From Chrysoperla carnea (lineage: Eukaryota; Arthropoda; Insecta; Neuroptera; Chrysopidae), in assembly GCF_905475395.1 (NCBI RefSeq), contig NC_058342.1, forward strand, positions 15,534,640 through 15,598,639: DNA of 64,000 bases, in the 5' to 3' direction. Numbering within the stretch: the first letter of the stretch is position 1; each line of letters opens with the position of its first letter. Shown in pieces: positions 62,600-64,000 of the stretch. Both the position numbers and the translations under genes were made by a program. The notes beneath the pieces were generated by a model. The model saw only the letters and a program-made list of their open reading frames with translations. It had not been told where the DNA came from and did no database searches.

Positions 62600-63480
62600 T
62601 TTATTGCTGTATTAAAAATTTCGAGTGCAACATTTTTTGTATGCTCATCGATATCGAGCGTTGGTGTTTGTGGAGCAACTGAAACACCTTCACTTCGATA
62701 TTATTCACTCTTTGGAGCACCTGCAATTGAACCGTTTTGATAAATTTCGCGCTTGAAACTGTAAACTTTTTTAGACAAAATAAATAAGAAACAAAAAACT
62801 GACTTGGTATCAAAATATCTAGATAGTTTCGCTTTTGCAAGTCAGTTAAATCGTTGGTATCCAATTTAACACCATGGCATGACTCGTCCAGAGGTTTTGC
62901 TAGGGTCACCGATTCAACAGTTTTTTTTTTCAGTTGTCCCCATCAATCATAGCGTGTTCTTTGACAGCTAAGGGTTTGAAGAAAAAAGGCATGCCAGTCC
63001 AACGACATCAAAATCATCAAATTTGAATGAATAGAAGGCATGATATAGGCCAAAACGTAAAAAAAATCATTTTTCAATATGGCGGCGAAAGGGTTAATTT
63101 CCCGAATACACAAAATCAGATTTAAGGTCTTCAAACAACCCCCTATCGAATGAATAAATAAAAAAATCTAGTGTCAAAACTTTTGGGTCAATCCGTAAGT
63201 GCACTGGAGTCAATTTGGAAATAAAATAACAAGCAGGCTGTTCCATTAAAAAAAATACAACTTTGTTATGTGTCGTGTTTTCTGGATATCCTGTATATTA
63301 CGAAAATAATTTTAAAATGTACAGCTATAAAATATATCAAGCAGTTTAGTTTTATTTGGTTTGGAAAACGGATATAGCTTTGAAAATTTATACGCGTTTA
63401 ATTAAGTTACTACATTTTTAGATAATACAGAATATTTCAAAAACTATGAAGTGAGTTTCAATTAAGTGACGTAAACCTTA
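62600..63480. other. Flank of the ISL2EU relic, mostly unassigned
   Basis: Minus-strand open frames at 62601-62909 and 62943-63134 may be upstream parts of the YqaJ gene but show no motif. 63228-63320 is repeated diverged at 63778-63870 (GTGTTTTC.GGA.ATCC, TTACGAAAATAATTTTAAAA). Confidence 0.35.
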
Positions 63481-63488
63481 ATTTAAAC

Positions 63489-63735
63489 CACGGTCATATA
63501 TACAGGTCTGTTAACTTCATATACCATCACATAGAGTGAAGCGTGATCGATATAGTTGAACCGTAAAGTAGTTCCCGCGTGGAACACTGGTGGCGCATGA
63601 GTAGTCGTTTGCTTTATTTCGTATTGATAACGACAAGCACGCCATCTGCAGTCTAGATCAAGAAGCTCCAGTAGCGATACGCGTATCGGTCACAGGTTTG
63701 AGCAACGAGTTGTTAGACCTGTATATACGACCGTG
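63489..63735 (+). mobile_element. CACGG MITE, copy 2
   Basis: 247 bp, about 90% alike to 21686-21945, ends CACGGTCATATATACAGGTC ... GACCTGTATATACGACCGTG. Flanks ATTTAAAC (63481-63488) and ATTGAAAC (63736-63743) differ by one base, so an older insertion than copy 1. Confidence 0.88.
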
Positions 63736-64000
63736 ATTGAAACTCACGTTTGTTCTGATGGTAGAGAACCTGAAAATCAAAGAATATACAGGTCCCCCAT
63801 TTAAAAAAATTTAACTTTGATACGATTCGTGTTTTCCGGACATCCGTAGATTACGAAAATAATTTTAAAACCGTAGATTACGAAAATAAGCTTTCATCAA
63901 TCCCAGAAAGAAAATTTTCTTAAAAAGTTTTTTACCTTCAATATGTTCGTGTTGAATAACGTGAATAGGCCTGTTAGACGAATCATTTTAGACGAAAAAA

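Noticed and set aside
1-64000. tRNA, rRNA, CRISPR or bacterial operon features
   Set aside because: No cloverleaf with a conserved TTCRA loop, no rRNA blocks and no spaced direct repeats were seen on either strand; fine-scale tRNA detection by eye is limited.

Overview
The window is AT-rich animal nuclear DNA, very probably from an insect. Genes are sparse, introns have GT/AG borders, and no bacterial-style operons are seen. The transposon mix (Transib, Helitron, jockey, copia, mariner, ISL2EU-like) and the expanded C2H2 zinc-finger genes with KEEI-type acidic leaders and no ZAD domain fit an insect, perhaps a hemipteran; the order is a guess. Most of the 64 kb is transposon-derived.

Layout. 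0-3.4 kb: a transposon end, the last exon of an unidentified gene (612-749) and an RNase H relic of a non-LTR element. 3.5-6.8 kb: a decayed Ty1/copia element. 6.9-9.3 kb (minus): a two-exon acidic protein whose intron holds a long inverted-repeat transposon. 10.4-11.8 kb (minus): zinc-finger gene A. 11.9-13.3 kb: CATG-ended MITEs nested in themselves and in a ~370-bp satellite-like repeat. 13.9-15.3 kb (plus): zinc-finger gene B. 16.5-19 kb: transposase scraps and a fold-back. 19.0-20.3 kb: a Helitron with heat-shock-promoter-like modules. 20.5-21.1 kb (minus): Atg10, the one clearly recognised housekeeping gene. 21.4-22.4 kb: satellite monomers with a MITE. 22.65-25.72 kb: a Transib element (the RAG1 relatives) with RSS-like ends and a 5-bp target duplication, carrying a hAT-like MITE that carries a Helitron. 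26.1-33.2 kb (minus): a jockey retrotransposon whose 3' UTR is split by a second Helitron with an hsp70-like promoter and a truncated Rep N-terminus. 34-36.8 kb: more satellite monomers. 37.1-39.0 kb: zinc-finger gene C, interrupted by a TTAA-flanked insert. 39-46 kb: small repeats, a tandem array and one unidentified minus-strand gene (43.2-43.8 kb). 46.9-48.8 kb (minus): zinc-finger gene D, an inverted duplicate of B. 50-52.5 kb: an AT microsatellite split by a pogo-like MITE, and degenerate repeats. 52.9-55.4 kb (minus): zinc-finger gene E. 55.6-59.3 kb: a palindromic mariner, a TIR element, two CATG MITEs and a 35-bp TIR-only relic. 59.4-62.6 kb: an ISL2EU-like relic (THAP + DDE transposase, convergent YqaJ nuclease). 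63.5 kb: a second copy of the CACGG MITE.

The host genes form no pathway together. Five related zinc-finger genes sit inside a dense transposon field and are themselves being duplicated, interrupted and eroded. The strongest novel signals are the two Helitrons with heat-shock-like promoters, the Transib ends that match the V(D)J signal layout, and the CATG-ended MITE family with exact 8-bp target duplications. All calls come from reading the sequence; no database search was possible.
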